Source of the DNA: Pseudotabrizicola algicola
Lineage (GTDB): Bacteria; Pseudomonadota; Alphaproteobacteria; Rhodobacterales; Rhodobacteraceae
Assembly: GCF_010915705.1 (NCBI RefSeq)
Contig: NZ_JAAIKE010000001.1
Location: 1,054,001 to 1,118,000, forward strand
Direction of reading: 5' to 3'
Length of the DNA: 64,000 bases
Positions within the stretch are counted from its first letter, which is position 1; each line of letters starts with the position of its first letter. Both the position numbers and the translations under genes were made by a program. Of the stretch, positions 44,637 to 53,681 are shown in pieces. The notes under the pieces are model-generated. The model was not told the DNA's origin, ran no database searches, and saw only the letters and a program-made list of their open reading frames with translations.

Positions 44637-46093
44637 TCGTATTGCTCCCGGTATTTGCGCACGATGATCAGCGCCACGATGTTCAGCCCCAGCGTGATCA
44701 CGAAAAGGGTCATCCCGAGGGCAAAGGCCACAAGCGTCTCGGGCGAGTTGAATTCGGTATCCCCCGTCAACTGGCTCACGATCTTGACGGTGATCGTGGT
44801 CATCGCCTGAAACGGGTTCATGTCCAGCCGCGCGGCCGCCCCCGCCCCCATCACGACGATCATCGTCTCGCCGATGGCACGGCTTGCCGCCAGCAGGATC
44901 GCCCCCACCACACCCGGCAGGGCGGCAGGCAGCACCACCTGCCGGATGGTCTCCGATTTCGTCGCGCCAAGCCCATAGGACCCGTCACGCATCGACTGCG
45001 GCACCGCGTTGATGATGTCGTCAGCCAGCGACGAGATGAAGGGAATGTTCAAAATGCCGATCACGATGCCAGCCGTCATCACCGACGACCCCGAGGTGCC
45101 AAGCCCCAGCGGCTGGGCAAAGTAATCGCGCAGGAACGGCCCCACCGTCACCAGCGCGAACAGCCCGAACACCACCGTGGGAATGCCCGCGATGATCTCG
45201 ATCATCGGCTTGACGACCGACCGAACGCGCGGCCCCGCATACTCGGCCAGATAGATCGCGGTAAACAGCCCGATCGGCACCGCCACCAGCATCGACACGA
45301 AGCTGATATACAGCGTGCCCCACAAAAGCGGCGCCAGACCAAGCTGGCTGTTGCCCTGGAACGACGGCGACCATGTCAGGCTCAGGAAGAAATCCTGCCA
45401 GGGATACATCGAGAAAAAGCGCAGGCTTTCCGTCAGCATCGACATCACGATGCCCACCGTGGTCAGGATGGCAATGGTCGAGGCCAGCATCAGCAAGGCC
45501 AGCATCACCTGCTCCACCCGGTTGCGGGCGCGGAAATCCTTGGTGGTGACCTTCAGCGCATAGGCAAGACCGGCAAAGGCCAGAACGAAGGTCAGGACGC
45601 TGCGCAACAGCGCCCCCGTTGCCGTCAACTCGCGGCTGCGCTGTGCGGCCTGCAACACCTCCGGCGTCACTTCTGCCCCCAGCGCCACGCCGACGGTCGC
45701 CAGAACCTCGCGGATCGAGGCGGTCTCAGTGCGCAGGTCAATCGCTTGCTGCAGGCTCAGCGCCCCGCGCGCCACCGCCACATCAAGGCCCATCGCCACG
45801 CGGCGCACATCGGCCATGATCAGCGTGCGCGCCGCGTCGCTTTCAACCCTGTCCGCCGGAAAAAAGCTCACAAGCTGGCGCTCCACCACCATCGGCTGCA
45901 CCACGAGCCACAGCGCAAGAAACATCAGCGCGGGCACCGCCGCCATGATCGCCCCGTGCCAGCCGTAGTAGTTGGGCAGCGAATGCAGCACCCGGATGTT
46001 GCCTTGGGCCGAGGCGATGGCCCGCTGCCGGCCAAGGAAAAAGCCCGCAACGGCCAGAACGAGCAAAAGGGAAAGGGTCAGGGCGACGGTCAT
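44633..46093 (-). CDS. pstC: Phosphate ABC transporter permease PstC
   Basis: About 486 residues, again with an N-terminal extension before the permease core. The core shows IYLAEYAGPRVRSVVKPMIEIIAGIPTVVFGLFAL and RDGSYGLGATKSETIRQVVLPAALPGVVGA, typical of PstC. The first hydrophobic segment starts right after ATG 46093; an alternative ATG lies 11 codons upstream, inside the terminator hairpin, and is unlikely. It is separated from pstS by a strong terminator, so its level depends on readthrough. Confidence 0.95.
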   Translation of the reverse strand: MTVALTLSLLLVLAVAGFFLGRQRAIASAQGNIRVLHSLPNYYGWHGAIMAAVPALMFLALWLVVQPMVVERQLVSFFPADRVESDAARTLIMADVRRVAMGLDVAVARGALSLQQAIDLRTETASIREVLATVGVALGAEVTPEVLQAAQRSRELTATGALLRSVLTFVLAFAGLAYALKVTTKDFRARNRVEQVMLALLMLASTIAILTTVGIVMSMLTESLRFFSMYPWQDFFLSLTWSPSFQGNSQLGLAPLLWGTLYISFVSMLVAVPIGLFTAIYLAEYAGPRVRSVVKPMIEIIAGIPTVVFGLFALVTVGPFLRDYFAQPLGLGTSGSSVMTAGIVIGILNIPFISSLADDIINAVPQSMRDGSYGLGATKSETIRQVVLPAALPGVVGAILLAASRAIGETMIVVMGAGAAARLDMNPFQAMTTITVKIVSQLTGDTEFNSPETLVAFALGMTLFVITLGLNIVALIIVRKYREQYE

Positions 46094-46109
46094 GATGATC
46101 CTGCACGCG

Positions 46110-46140
46110 AAAAAAAGGGGCGCCACCCGTGCGGCGCCCC
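46110..46140 (-). terminator. Terminator between pstS and pstC
   Basis: On the operon strand GGGGCGCC-(8-base loop)-GGCGCCCC is followed by seven T residues, a complete intrinsic terminator 15 bases after the pstS stop. It should stop most transcripts after pstS and let a fraction read into pstCAB-phoU. Confidence 0.9.
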
Positions 46141-46154
46141 TCCGAAGTCTTGGT

Positions 46155-47210
46155 TCAGTTCAGCGGACCCATCGGCGTGCGCGCAGCCACAGCCGCCTGG
46201 GTCGCAGCCAGTTCCGGATCGGACACAAGGCCATACTGGGCCAGAGGGCCATCCGGGCCAGCCATATCGTCGGACACGAAGAACTCGACATATTCCTTCA
46301 GGCCGGGGATCACGTCCAGATGCGCGGTCTTGACGTAGAAATACAGCGGGCGCGATACGGGATAATCGCCGGCAGCGATCGTCTCGGTCGAGGGCACCAC
46401 GCCGTTCATCGTCGCCACGCGCAGCTTGTCGGTGTTGTTCTGGTAGAAGGACAGGCCGAAGACGCCGACGGCGTTCTTGTCATTGTCCAGACGCTGCAGC
46501 GTCTCGGTGTAGTCGCCGTCGATGTCCACGTTGCGGCCATCGGTGCGCAGCTTGGTGCATTCGCCGTTCGCCGCACGGTTCTTGGCCGAATCGTCGTCAC
46601 CGGCAACCACGGCAAGGAACAGGGCATGCGCGCCGGTTTCCTTGCAGCCCGCGATGATCACGCGCTCGTCGAACACTTCACGGGTGCCGTGCTTGGTGCC
46701 GGGCGACAGAACCAGAATGTCCTGTGCGGGCAGCGCGGGGTTGAACTCGGCCCACTGGGCATGGGTGTTGGCGGTCAGGGCGCCATCTTTCACCACCTGC
46801 GAGGCCAGCGCGTTATAGATGTCAGCCGGGGTGAAGTTGAATTCCGGGCCGTTCACGTCCGAAGCAAAGACGATGCCGTCATAGCCGAAACGCACTTCCA
46901 TGATCTCGGTCACGCCATTGGCGGCGCAAGTGTCGATGTCGCGCTGGGTGATGCGCGAGGACGAATTGGCGATATCAACGGTGTTCGGGCCCACGCCTTC
47001 GCACATCTTGGCCCGGCCAGCGCCCGAACCACCCCCTTCGACCACGGGGGTCGGGAAGTCGAAGTTCTCGCCAAAGGCTTCGGCCACGATGGTCGAATAG
47101 GGCAGCACGGTCGAGGAACCGGTCACCTGCACATTGTCACGGGCAGCGGCGGCGGTGGCAGACACGGCCGCGATGGCCAGTGCCGACACGGTGAATTTCA
47201 TGAGGTTCAT
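46155..47210 (-). CDS. pstS: Periplasmic phosphate-binding protein PstS
   Basis: 351 residues with a signal peptide (MNLMKFTVSALAIAAVSATAAAA). The phosphate pocket residues are in QVTGSSTVLPYSTIVAEAF, NSSSRITQRD and SPGTKHGTREVF. It delivers phosphate to PstCAB. It is preceded by three Pho-box half-sites 67-95 bases upstream and followed by a terminator, so it is the most highly expressed gene of the operon under phosphate starvation. Confidence 0.96.
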   Translation of the reverse strand: MNLMKFTVSALAIAAVSATAAAARDNVQVTGSSTVLPYSTIVAEAFGENFDFPTPVVEGGGSGAGRAKMCEGVGPNTVDIANSSSRITQRDIDTCAANGVTEIMEVRFGYDGIVFASDVNGPEFNFTPADIYNALASQVVKDGALTANTHAQWAEFNPALPAQDILVLSPGTKHGTREVFDERVIIAGCKETGAHALFLAVVAGDDDSAKNRAANGECTKLRTDGRNVDIDGDYTETLQRLDNDKNAVGVFGLSFYQNNTDKLRVATMNGVVPSTETIAAGDYPVSRPLYFYVKTAHLDVIPGLKEYVEFFVSDDMAGPDGPLAQYGLVSDPELAATQAAVAARTPMGPLN

Positions 47211-47276
47211 ATCACTCTCCAGTGGATGTCACGGACCGCTTCTTGCTTGGCCCTGCGGCTCTGCTACTCGGCTGCG

Positions 47277-47305
47277 ACAACAGATTTACAACAGCTTCAT
47301 GACAG
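47277..47305 (-). promoter_or_regulatory. Tandem Pho boxes upstream of pstS
   Basis: On the minus strand CTGTCAT-N4-CTGTTGT-N4-CTGTTGT occurs with exact 11-base spacing. The PhoB consensus is two CTGTCAT-like repeats 11 bases apart, so this is one and a half to two PhoB dimers upstream of the pstS promoter. Phosphate-starvation activation by PhoB is the expected control. Confidence 0.9.
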
Positions 47306-47461
47306 TTTTGCGAAGGTCCGCCTCGACCCCGCCGTCGCGCCCTCCGGCCCCCGGAAACGGGCGATGCGCCCCCGTTCCGGCAAGGGGCGCATCCTGTGAC
47401 AGTCACACTGAACCGGACCCGTGCAAGGCAACGGCCCGCGCCGTGCCTTCCTTGCAAAAGC

Positions 47462-47899
47462 CTAGCGGTTGAACCCCGCGCCCGCATGGCAGGCAGGCAC
47501 GACAAGCGATTGATCCGCCTCCAGATCTGCCAGAATCGGGCAATCGGGCCGGTCATCTCCCGCGCAGCCCTCTGCCAGATGTTCCAGCGTCGCCACCATG
47601 CTTTCCATCTCGGCGATCCTGCGCCGCAGCCCCTCAATCTGCGCCTGCGCCAGCTGCTTCACATCGGCGCTGTGGCGGCTGCGATCGCGCCACAGCGCCA
47701 GCAATTCGCCAATCGCCTCCACCTGAAAGCCCAGATCACGCGCACGGCGGATAAAGCGCAGCATCCGCACATCCGTCTCGGTATAGGTGCGATAGCCTGC
47801 CGCGCTTCTTCCTGCCGAGGGAATCAGCCCCGTCTGCTCGTAATAGCGGATCATCTTGGCCGACACGCCCGATCCCTTGGCCGCCTCTCCGATGTTCAT
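47462..47899 (-). CDS. cueR: MerR-family copper-responsive regulator CueR
   Basis: 145 residues. N-terminal MerR helix-turn-helix ([45 protein letters not shown]), dimerisation helix, and the metal loop CAGDDRPDC (C-x7-C) followed by PILADL, which is the Cu(I)-binding signature of CueR. The start overlaps the copA stop by four bases, so cueR is cotranscribed with the pump it controls and is probably autoregulated. Matching 19-base-spacer promoters lie 2.5 kb upstream. Confidence 0.95.
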   Translation of the reverse strand: MNIGEAAKGSGVSAKMIRYYEQTGLIPSAGRSAAGYRTYTETDVRMLRFIRRARDLGFQVEAIGELLALWRDRSRHSADVKQLAQAQIEGLRRRIAEMESMVATLEHLAEGCAGDDRPDCPILADLEADQSLVVPACHAGAGFNR

Positions 47900-50391
47900 G
47901 CCATGCCTCCTTCTGCCCCTGCGGGCGCGAAACGGCGCAGGCGCAGCGCATTGCCCAGCACAAAGACGCTGGACAGCGCCATCGCCCCCGCCGCGAAAAC
48001 GGGTGACAACAGGATGCCGAAAGCCGGATACAGCACCCCCGCCGCCACCGGAATCAGGGCCGCGTTATAGACAAAGGCCCAGAACAGGTTCTGCCGGATG
48101 TTGCGCATCGTCGCGCGGCTCAGCCCGATGGCATCCGGCACCCCCGTCAGGCGGCCCGACATCAGCACCACATGCGCCGCCTCGATGGCAATGTCGGTGC
48201 CGGTGCCGATGGCCAGCCCCACCTCGGCCTCGGCCAAGGCGGGCGCATCGTTGATGCCGTCGCCCACGAAGGCCACCGCCCCATGCGCCGCCCGCAACTC
48301 CTGAATCGCCGCGACCTTGCCGCCGGGCAAGACCTCGGCCACCACCGCATCGATCCCGAGCTGGCCCGCAATCGCCTGCGCCGTGCGCGTATTGTCACCC
48401 GTGACCATCGCCACCCGCAACCCCAGCCCGTGCAAGGCGCGGATCGCCGCCGGTGTCGTCGGCTTGATCGGATCGGCCACCGCCAGCACCCCCGCCAGCC
48501 GCCCGCCGATGGCGACATAGAGCGGCGACTTGCTCTCGGCCCCCATCCGCTCGGCCGCCTGCGCATAGCGGCCCACGTCCACCCCCAGCCGCACCATATA
48601 GCGGTCGGCCCCGATCTGCACCGGCACCCCGCCCGCCTCGGCGCGCACGCCAAAGCCGGTTTCCGACGCAAACCCCGTCACGGCGGGCAGGTCCAACCCC
48701 TCGGCCCGCGCCGCCTCCACGATGGCGCGGGCGATGGGATGCTCCGACCGCGCCTCGACCGCCGCCACCGTGGCCAGCACCCCGGCCCGCGTGAACCCCT
48801 CCGCCGGGATCAGGTCAGTCAGCGCGGGCCTGCCCTCGGTCAGCGTGCCGGTCTTGTCCAGAGCCACCACCCGCACCGATTGCAGCGCCTGCAACGCCTC
48901 GCCCTTGCGGAACAGGACCCCAAGCTCGGCCCCCCGACCGGTCCCCACCATGATCGAGGTCGGCGTCGCCAGCCCCATCGCACAGGGGCAGGCGATGATA
49001 AGAACCGCCACCGCATTCACCAGCCCGAAGGTTAGCGCAGGCTCCGGCCCAAAAGCCAGCCAGACCGCAAAGGTCAGCGCCGCCACCGCCATCACCACCG
49101 GCACGAACCACAGCGTGATGCGGTCCACCAGCCCCTGGATCGGCAGCTTGCCCGCCTGCGCCGCCTCGACCATGCGGATGATCTGCGCCAGCATCGTCGC
49201 CTCGCCCACCGCCGTCGCGCGGCAGGTCAGCGCCCCGGTCTGGTTCACCGTCCCGCCCGTCACGCGCGCGCCCGCCGCCTTGGCCACCGGCGCAGGCTCA
49301 CCGGTGATCATGCTCTCGTCCAGCCAGCTTTCCCCCTCGGTCACCACGCCGTCGACCGGCACCCGCGCGCCCGGCGCAAGGTCGAACAGATCGCCCGCCC
49401 GCACCTCGGCAATCGGCACCTCTACCACGCCTCCCCCGCGATGCACCCGCGCCATCCGCGGCTGGAGGCCCACCAGACGGCTGATCGCCTGCGAGGTGCG
49501 CCCCTTGGCCCGCGCCTCGAGGAACCGGCCCAAGAGGATCAGCGTCACGATCACCGCCGCCGCCTCGAAATAGACGTTCACCGTCCCCTGCGGCAACAGC
49601 CCCGGCGCAAAGGTCGCCACCACCGAATAGGCATAGGCCGCCGTCGTCCCCACCGCGACAAGGCTGTTCATGTCGGGCGCCAGCCGCCACAACGCCGGAT
49701 AGCCCTTGCGATAGAACCGCAGCCCCGGCCCCAGCAACACAAGCGTCGTCAGCACGAATTGCAGCACCCAGCTGGCCTGCATCCCGATCGTGTCCATGAT
49801 CAGGTGATGCACCGGCACGAACAGATGCGATCCCATCTCCAGCGCAAACACCGGCAGGGTCAGCGCCGCAGCAATCGTCAGGTCGCGGCGCAACAGCGCC
49901 TCCTCGGCCTCCTTGCGCGCCGCAGCCGCCGCATCGCCCCCCGCCCCTGCCTGCACGGGCCGCGCGTCATAGCCCAGCGCCTCGACCGCCTGTTGCAGCA
50001 CCAGAGGCTCCGCCGTGCCCGTGACATGCGCCCGCTCGGTCGCCAGATTGACGCTCACCGACGCGACCCCCGGCACCGCCGCCAGCGCCCGCTCCACCCG
50101 CCCCACGCAAGAGGCACAGGTCATCCCCTCGATGGCCAGATCGACGGCCTGCGCCGGCACGTCATAGCCCAGCGCCTCCACCGCCGCGACCAGATCGGCC
50201 CGCGCAATCGGCCGCTCTGAAACCACCTCGGCCCGCTCGGTCGCCAGATTGACCGTCGCCGATGCCACCCCCGGCACGGCGGCCAGCGCGCGCTCCACCC
50301 GCAAGACGCAGGAGGCGCAGGTCATCCCCTCGACCGCAAGGCTCTGGGTCACGGCAGATGTCACGGGGGGCGCGGTCACTCGGGCGTTCAT
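47896..50391 (-). CDS. copA: Copper-exporting P1B-type ATPase CopA
   Basis: 831 residues. Two N-terminal heavy-metal domains, each with GMTCASC (about 15-80 and 85-150), then the P1B core: [26 protein letters not shown] in the actuator domain, the CPC metal site in [22 protein letters not shown] with the phosphorylated Asp, HP locus SEHPIARAI and [13 protein letters not shown]. It exports Cu(I) from the cytoplasm. The two metal domains are nearly duplicated at DNA level (LAAVPGVAS segments). ATG 50391 is chosen over an open frame that runs through the promoter region. Confidence 0.96.
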   Translation of the reverse strand: MNARVTAPPVTSAVTQSLAVEGMTCASCVLRVERALAAVPGVASATVNLATERAEVVSERPIARADLVAAVEALGYDVPAQAVDLAIEGMTCASCVGRVERALAAVPGVASVSVNLATERAHVTGTAEPLVLQQAVEALGYDARPVQAGAGGDAAAAARKEAEEALLRRDLTIAAALTLPVFALEMGSHLFVPVHHLIMDTIGMQASWVLQFVLTTLVLLGPGLRFYRKGYPALWRLAPDMNSLVAVGTTAAYAYSVVATFAPGLLPQGTVNVYFEAAAVIVTLILLGRFLEARAKGRTSQAISRLVGLQPRMARVHRGGGVVEVPIAEVRAGDLFDLAPGARVPVDGVVTEGESWLDESMITGEPAPVAKAAGARVTGGTVNQTGALTCRATAVGEATMLAQIIRMVEAAQAGKLPIQGLVDRITLWFVPVVMAVAALTFAVWLAFGPEPALTFGLVNAVAVLIIACPCAMGLATPTSIMVGTGRGAELGVLFRKGEALQALQSVRVVALDKTGTLTEGRPALTDLIPAEGFTRAGVLATVAAVEARSEHPIARAIVEAARAEGLDLPAVTGFASETGFGVRAEAGGVPVQIGADRYMVRLGVDVGRYAQAAERMGAESKSPLYVAIGGRLAGVLAVADPIKPTTPAAIRALHGLGLRVAMVTGDNTRTAQAIAGQLGIDAVVAEVLPGGKVAAIQELRAAHGAVAFVGDGINDAPALAEAEVGLAIGTGTDIAIEAAHVVLMSGRLTGVPDAIGLSRATMRNIRQNLFWAFVYNAALIPVAAGVLYPAFGILLSPVFAAGAMALSSVFVLGNALRLRRFAPAGAEGGMA

Positions 50392-50428
50392 GGCGATTGT
50401 CCTGCAGGTGAAATGGGGCTGCCCTCGA

Positions 50429-50459
50429 CAGATAGGGCTTCCCACCGTTGGAAGGTCAA
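50429..50459 (-). promoter_or_regulatory. CueR-type promoter for copA-cueR
   Basis: Minus strand: -35 TTGACC, a 19-base spacer containing the operator (CTTCC...GGAAG dyad), then -10 TATCTG. The overlong 19-base spacer with a dyad between the boxes is diagnostic of MerR-family activated promoters. It starts about 38 bases upstream of copA. Confidence 0.9.
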
Positions 50460-50485
50460 GGGCCAAAGTTTCCGGAAAACTCCTC

Positions 50486-50516
50486 TTGACCTTCCAACGC
50501 TTGGAAGCCCCATCTT
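50486..50516 (+). promoter_or_regulatory. CueR-type promoter for the copZ-like/DUF305 genes
   Basis: Plus strand: TTGACC, 19-base spacer with CTTCCAACGCTTGGAAG, then CATCTT. It is almost the mirror image of the copA promoter 26 bases away, so one regulator should activate both directions on copper. Confidence 0.88.
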
Positions 50517-50550
50517 CAGCCCACCGACATGCAACGACAAGAGGGATGCG

Positions 50551-50739
50551 ATGCAATTCCACATCGAAACAATGACCTGCGGCGGCTGCGCCCGCGGTGT
50601 GACCAAGGCCGTGCAAGGCGTCGACGCGCAGGCGACGGTGCAGGCCGATCCGGCCAGCCGCCGGGTTGACATCACCACGACCGCCCCGCGCGAACAGATC
50701 GTCGCTGCCCTTACCGAGGCCGGCTTTGCGCCTGCATGA
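50551..50739 (+). CDS. copZ: Small heavy-metal-associated protein, CopZ-like
   Basis: 62 residues comprising one HMA ferredoxin-like domain with [10 protein letters not shown] as the metal-binding CxxC. Such proteins shuttle Cu(I) to CopA. ATG 50551 lies about 35 bases downstream of the CueR-type promoter and follows AGAGGGATG-type purines. Metal identity (Cu rather than Hg or Cd) is inferred from the copA/cueR context. Confidence 0.9.
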   Translation: MQFHIETMTCGGCARGVTKAVQGVDAQATVQADPASRRVDITTTAPREQIVAALTEAGFAPA

Positions 50740-50759
50740 CTGACCAGAAGGAGAAAAGA

Positions 50760-51224
50760 ATGAAAAAAACCGCACTTGCACTGACGGCCGCCGCCCTTGC
50801 CGTCGCGGGCGGCATCGCCTTTGCCCAGATGAAGGGCATGGATCATTCCGCAATGGGTCACGGAAACGGCGGTCACGGCGCGATGGACCACGGCACGATG
50901 GACCACGGCAGCATGGGCGACATGCCCATGATGAACCACGCCTCGCTCATCCCGCCGGAATTTGCCGACGATCCGGCCACCAAGGCCTATGCCGCCGCGA
51001 TGGACAAGATGATGGCCGACATGATGGTGCCTTTCACCGGCGATCCCGATGTCGATTTCATGGTCGGCATGATCCCGCACCATGAGGCCGCCGTGGCGAT
51101 GGCACAAATCGCGCTCCAATACGGCACCGACCCCGAGGTGCGCGCCTTGGCGCAAGAGGTGATCGCGGCGCAGGAACGCGAAATCGCCCAGATGAAGGCT
51201 TGGCTCGCCGCCCGTGGCCGCTAA
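50760..51224 (+). CDS. Exported Met/His-rich DUF305 protein
   Basis: 154 residues: signal peptide ([22 protein letters not shown]), then a Met/His-rich segment ([24 protein letters not shown]) and a DUF305 domain (about 65-154) with [19 protein letters not shown] and [22 protein letters not shown]305 proteins such as CopM are linked to periplasmic copper binding. AAGGAG precedes ATG 50760, 20 bases after the copZ-like gene, so both share the CueR-type promoter. The MDHG repeats reflect a local DNA duplication. Confidence 0.9.
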   Translation: MKKTALALTAAALAVAGGIAFAQMKGMDHSAMGHGNGGHGAMDHGTMDHGSMGDMPMMNHASLIPPEFADDPATKAYAAAMDKMMADMMVPFTGDPDVDFMVGMIPHHEAAVAMAQIALQYGTDPEVRALAQEVIAAQEREIAQMKAWLAARGR

Positions 51225-51263
51225 GGCCGCGACCCGCCAGCGGCAGACCCGATCCGCCACGAA

Positions 51264-51295
51264 ATCTGCCCGCCCCATGCGAAGGGCGGGCAGAT
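51264..51295 (+). terminator. Hairpin terminator after the DUF305 gene
   Basis: A perfect 12-base inverted repeat (ATCTGCCCGCCC / GGGCGGGCAGAT) with an 8-base loop, followed by CCTTG. The stem is very stable but the T tract is poor. It is 40 bases after the DUF305 stop and faces the convergent amidase gene, so it may act from both sides. Confidence 0.7.
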
Positions 51296-51407
51296 CCTTG
51301 CCATCGGGTCAGTTGTCAGGCGGCAGGACAAAGGCGCTTGCGTCACCCCGCTCTGGCCCTTGCGGATGCGGCGCATGGCCCCGCCCGCAAAGGCCCGCAG
51401 GCTTGGC

Positions 51408-52724
51408 TCAAAGGTTATATTGCTCGCGCGCGTAATCGCCGAGGCCCACCGCATCCAGACGCGACAGCGGCGCAAGGAAGGTCACCTGGATCACCCCCGG
51501 CGCGCGCCCGATCTCGATGGCCCCGTTCACCGTGGCGCGATTGCGCACCTCGGCCACCGTCATGCCCAGCAGTTTTGCCGCCCGCGCCAGCCCGTTCTCG
51601 ATGGCAAGGTTCAGGTTCGCCGCCGTGCCGATCACCGAAATCGGGGCCAGCGGTTCGATCTCGGCAACGCCCCATCGGGCTGCAAGCCGCTGCCCTTTCG
51701 CGGTCTCGGCGGCGGTGAAGGGCCGCGCCATCGGCGGCAGGTCCTCCTCCAGCGGGAACAGCACCGGACCATCCAGCGGGTAGTTCTTCACCACCTCGAC
51801 CTGAAGCGTCACGCTGCCCGCCACATCCATCGTATGTCCGGCAATCTCGCCATCTCCTTGGCCTGCGTGCATGTCGCCCATGTAGACGCCCGCGCCCCGC
51901 ACCTTGACAGGGCAGACAAGGATCGCCCCCGCGCGCACGGCGTCGATGTCCATATGCCCGTCGGTCTTGTGCTCGGCCAGTTGTTCGGCGGTGATCGCAT
52001 AGTCATGCGGCGCGCCCACAAGGAAAGACCCGAAATCGCCGGCATTGTGGCTGTCGGGCATCGCCATCGACGGGCAGGTGCCAAGCTGCCCCATGAAGGG
52101 CCGCATCCGCACCAGCGTGCCGGGCATGTCCGAAGGCGCAAAGGTCAGGATGGAATGCTGGCGGCTCTGGTCGGGCAAGGCCGCGTAATGGTTGGCCTCG
52201 CGCGCAATCGTCTCGGCCGCCGCCTGCGGCAGCGTCAGCCCGACCGCGCGGCTTTCGTCAAAGGTGACCGTATAGCCGTGGACGATGGCAAAGGGCGTTA
52301 CCGCATTGCCGCAACGGTCGCACTTCACCGCCTGCTGTCCGATCCCCTCGACATGGGTTTCGGGCCAGACCGTCTCGCAGACCGGGCAGCGCCCCGCGAC
52401 ATAGGGATCGCCCAGACAGAACCCCTCGGGCGAGGAATCATGGCCCGAGGCGGTCGCCAGCGATGTCACCGTGATGTCGCGGATGCGGATCGCCACCCCG
52501 TCGCCCACCTCGGCCCCTTCGATGTAGACAGGCCGCGTCACCTCGTGCCCGCCGCGCAGGGCGGGCGTGATCATCGGCCCCCAGCACCCCGGCGCGGTAT
52601 TGGCGATGATGGTGCCGCCATTCTCCACCGGCCCCAGCATCGGCGCCTCGGGATCAAGCACACTGTTGGTAAAATCCGAAACCACGATGCTGCGGCGCGT
52701 CGGCGCCCGGCTTCCGTCTGCCAT
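51408..52724 (-). CDS. Acetamidase/formamidase family protein
   Basis: 438 residues of the FmdA/AmdA family, which hydrolyses short amides to ammonia and a carboxylate. Family segments: PGCWGPMITPALRGGHEVTRP, RIRDITVTSLATASG, GAPHDYAITAEQLAEH, GMG-like YMGDMHAGQGDGEIAGHT. It also contains four cysteines in RCPVCETV and KCDRCGNAV, suggesting a zinc-ribbon-like insert. The first in-frame start is TTG 52730; ATG 52724 follows AGGGGG better. It stands alone between the copper and molybdate genes. Confidence 0.85.
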   Translation of the reverse strand: MADGSRAPTRRSIVVSDFTNSVLDPEAPMLGPVENGGTIIANTAPGCWGPMITPALRGGHEVTRPVYIEGAEVGDGVAIRIRDITVTSLATASGHDSSPEGFCLGDPYVAGRCPVCETVWPETHVEGIGQQAVKCDRCGNAVTPFAIVHGYTVTFDESRAVGLTLPQAAAETIAREANHYAALPDQSRQHSILTFAPSDMPGTLVRMRPFMGQLGTCPSMAMPDSHNAGDFGSFLVGAPHDYAITAEQLAEHKTDGHMDIDAVRAGAILVCPVKVRGAGVYMGDMHAGQGDGEIAGHTMDVAGSVTLQVEVVKNYPLDGPVLFPLEEDLPPMARPFTAAETAKGQRLAARWGVAEIEPLAPISVIGTAANLNLAIENGLARAAKLLGMTVAEVRNRATVNGAIEIGRAPGVIQVTFLAPLSRLDAVGLGDYAREQYNL

Positions 52725-52896
52725 GTTCAACCCCCTGTTGTGATATCCCGGTCCTGCAAGACCTTGCCGGAAAACCTAGCGCCCGCCGCGCGCGCTGCAA
52801 GCCAGCGCGACAACGGCAAAGGCATGCGCAAATGCGCTTGCCGCCGCCGCCCGCCCCATCCGATACTGCCGCCAATGCCCGAGCACAGGAGCCCCC

Positions 52897-53655
52897 TTGC
52901 GCCCCCTCATCCCGCTTGCCACCGCCCTCGCCACCACCCTCGCCGCACCTGTCCGCGCCGACGAGGTGGTGGTCTTCGCCGCCGCCTCGCTGAAAACCGC
53001 GCTCGACAGTTTCGCCGCCGCCTTCGAGGCCGAAACCGGCCACCGCGTCACCATCAGCTACGGCGGCTCGGGCGCGCTGGCCCGCCAGATCATCGCCGGC
53101 GCCCCCGCCGACATCTTCCTCTCCGCCGCGACCGACTGGATGGATGCCGTCGCCACCGAAGGCCTGATCGCCAAGGACAGCCGCGCCGACCTCTGGGGCA
53201 ACCGCCTCGTCCTGATCGCGCATGGCACAGATGCCCCGCCCCTCGATCTCGCCGCCAAAGACCAGCTCCCCGCCCGCCTCGGCACCGGCAAGCTCTCGAT
53301 GGCGATGGTCGATGCCGTTCCCGCCGGCCAATACGGCAAGGCCGCGCTTGAAACCCTCGGCCTCTGGGCCAGCGTCGCCCCCTCCGTCGCGCAATCCGAA
53401 AACGTGCGCGCCGCCCTCACCCTCGTCGCCAGCGGCGAGGCCCCCCTCGGCATCGTCTACGCCACCGATGCCACCGCAGATGACAGCGTGACCGTCGTCG
53501 CCAGCTTCCCCGCCGACAGCCATCCGCCCATCACCTACCCCGCCGCCCTGCTGACAAACGCGGCCGATCCTGCCGATGCCGCCTTCCTTGAAGCATTGTC
53601 CTCGGACGCGGCGGATGCCACATTCGCGGCGCAAGGCTTTGTGATCCTGAACTGA
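52897..53655 (+). CDS. modA: Molybdate-binding protein ModA
   Basis: 252 residues with a signal peptide (residues 1-20, ending PVRA). ModA family motifs: VVVFAAASLKTALDSFAAAF, SYGGSGALARQIIAGAPADIFLSAA and DWMDAV, with serines expected to bind the oxyanion. It supplies molybdate (or tungstate) to ModBC. The start codon is TTG at 52897, supported by AGGAG six bases before it; no ATG is available upstream in frame near the signal peptide. Confidence 0.95.
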   Translation: MRPLIPLATALATTLAAPVRADEVVVFAAASLKTALDSFAAAFEAETGHRVTISYGGSGALARQIIAGAPADIFLSAATDWMDAVATEGLIAKDSRADLWGNRLVLIAHGTDAPPLDLAAKDQLPARLGTGKLSMAMVDAVPAGQYGKAALETLGLWASVAPSVAQSENVRAALTLVASGEAPLGIVYATDATADDSVTVVASFPADSHPPITYPAALLTNAADPADAAFLEALSSDAADATFAAQGFVILN

Positions 53656-53681
53656 CAGGACCACCCGACAGGACAGAGGCG

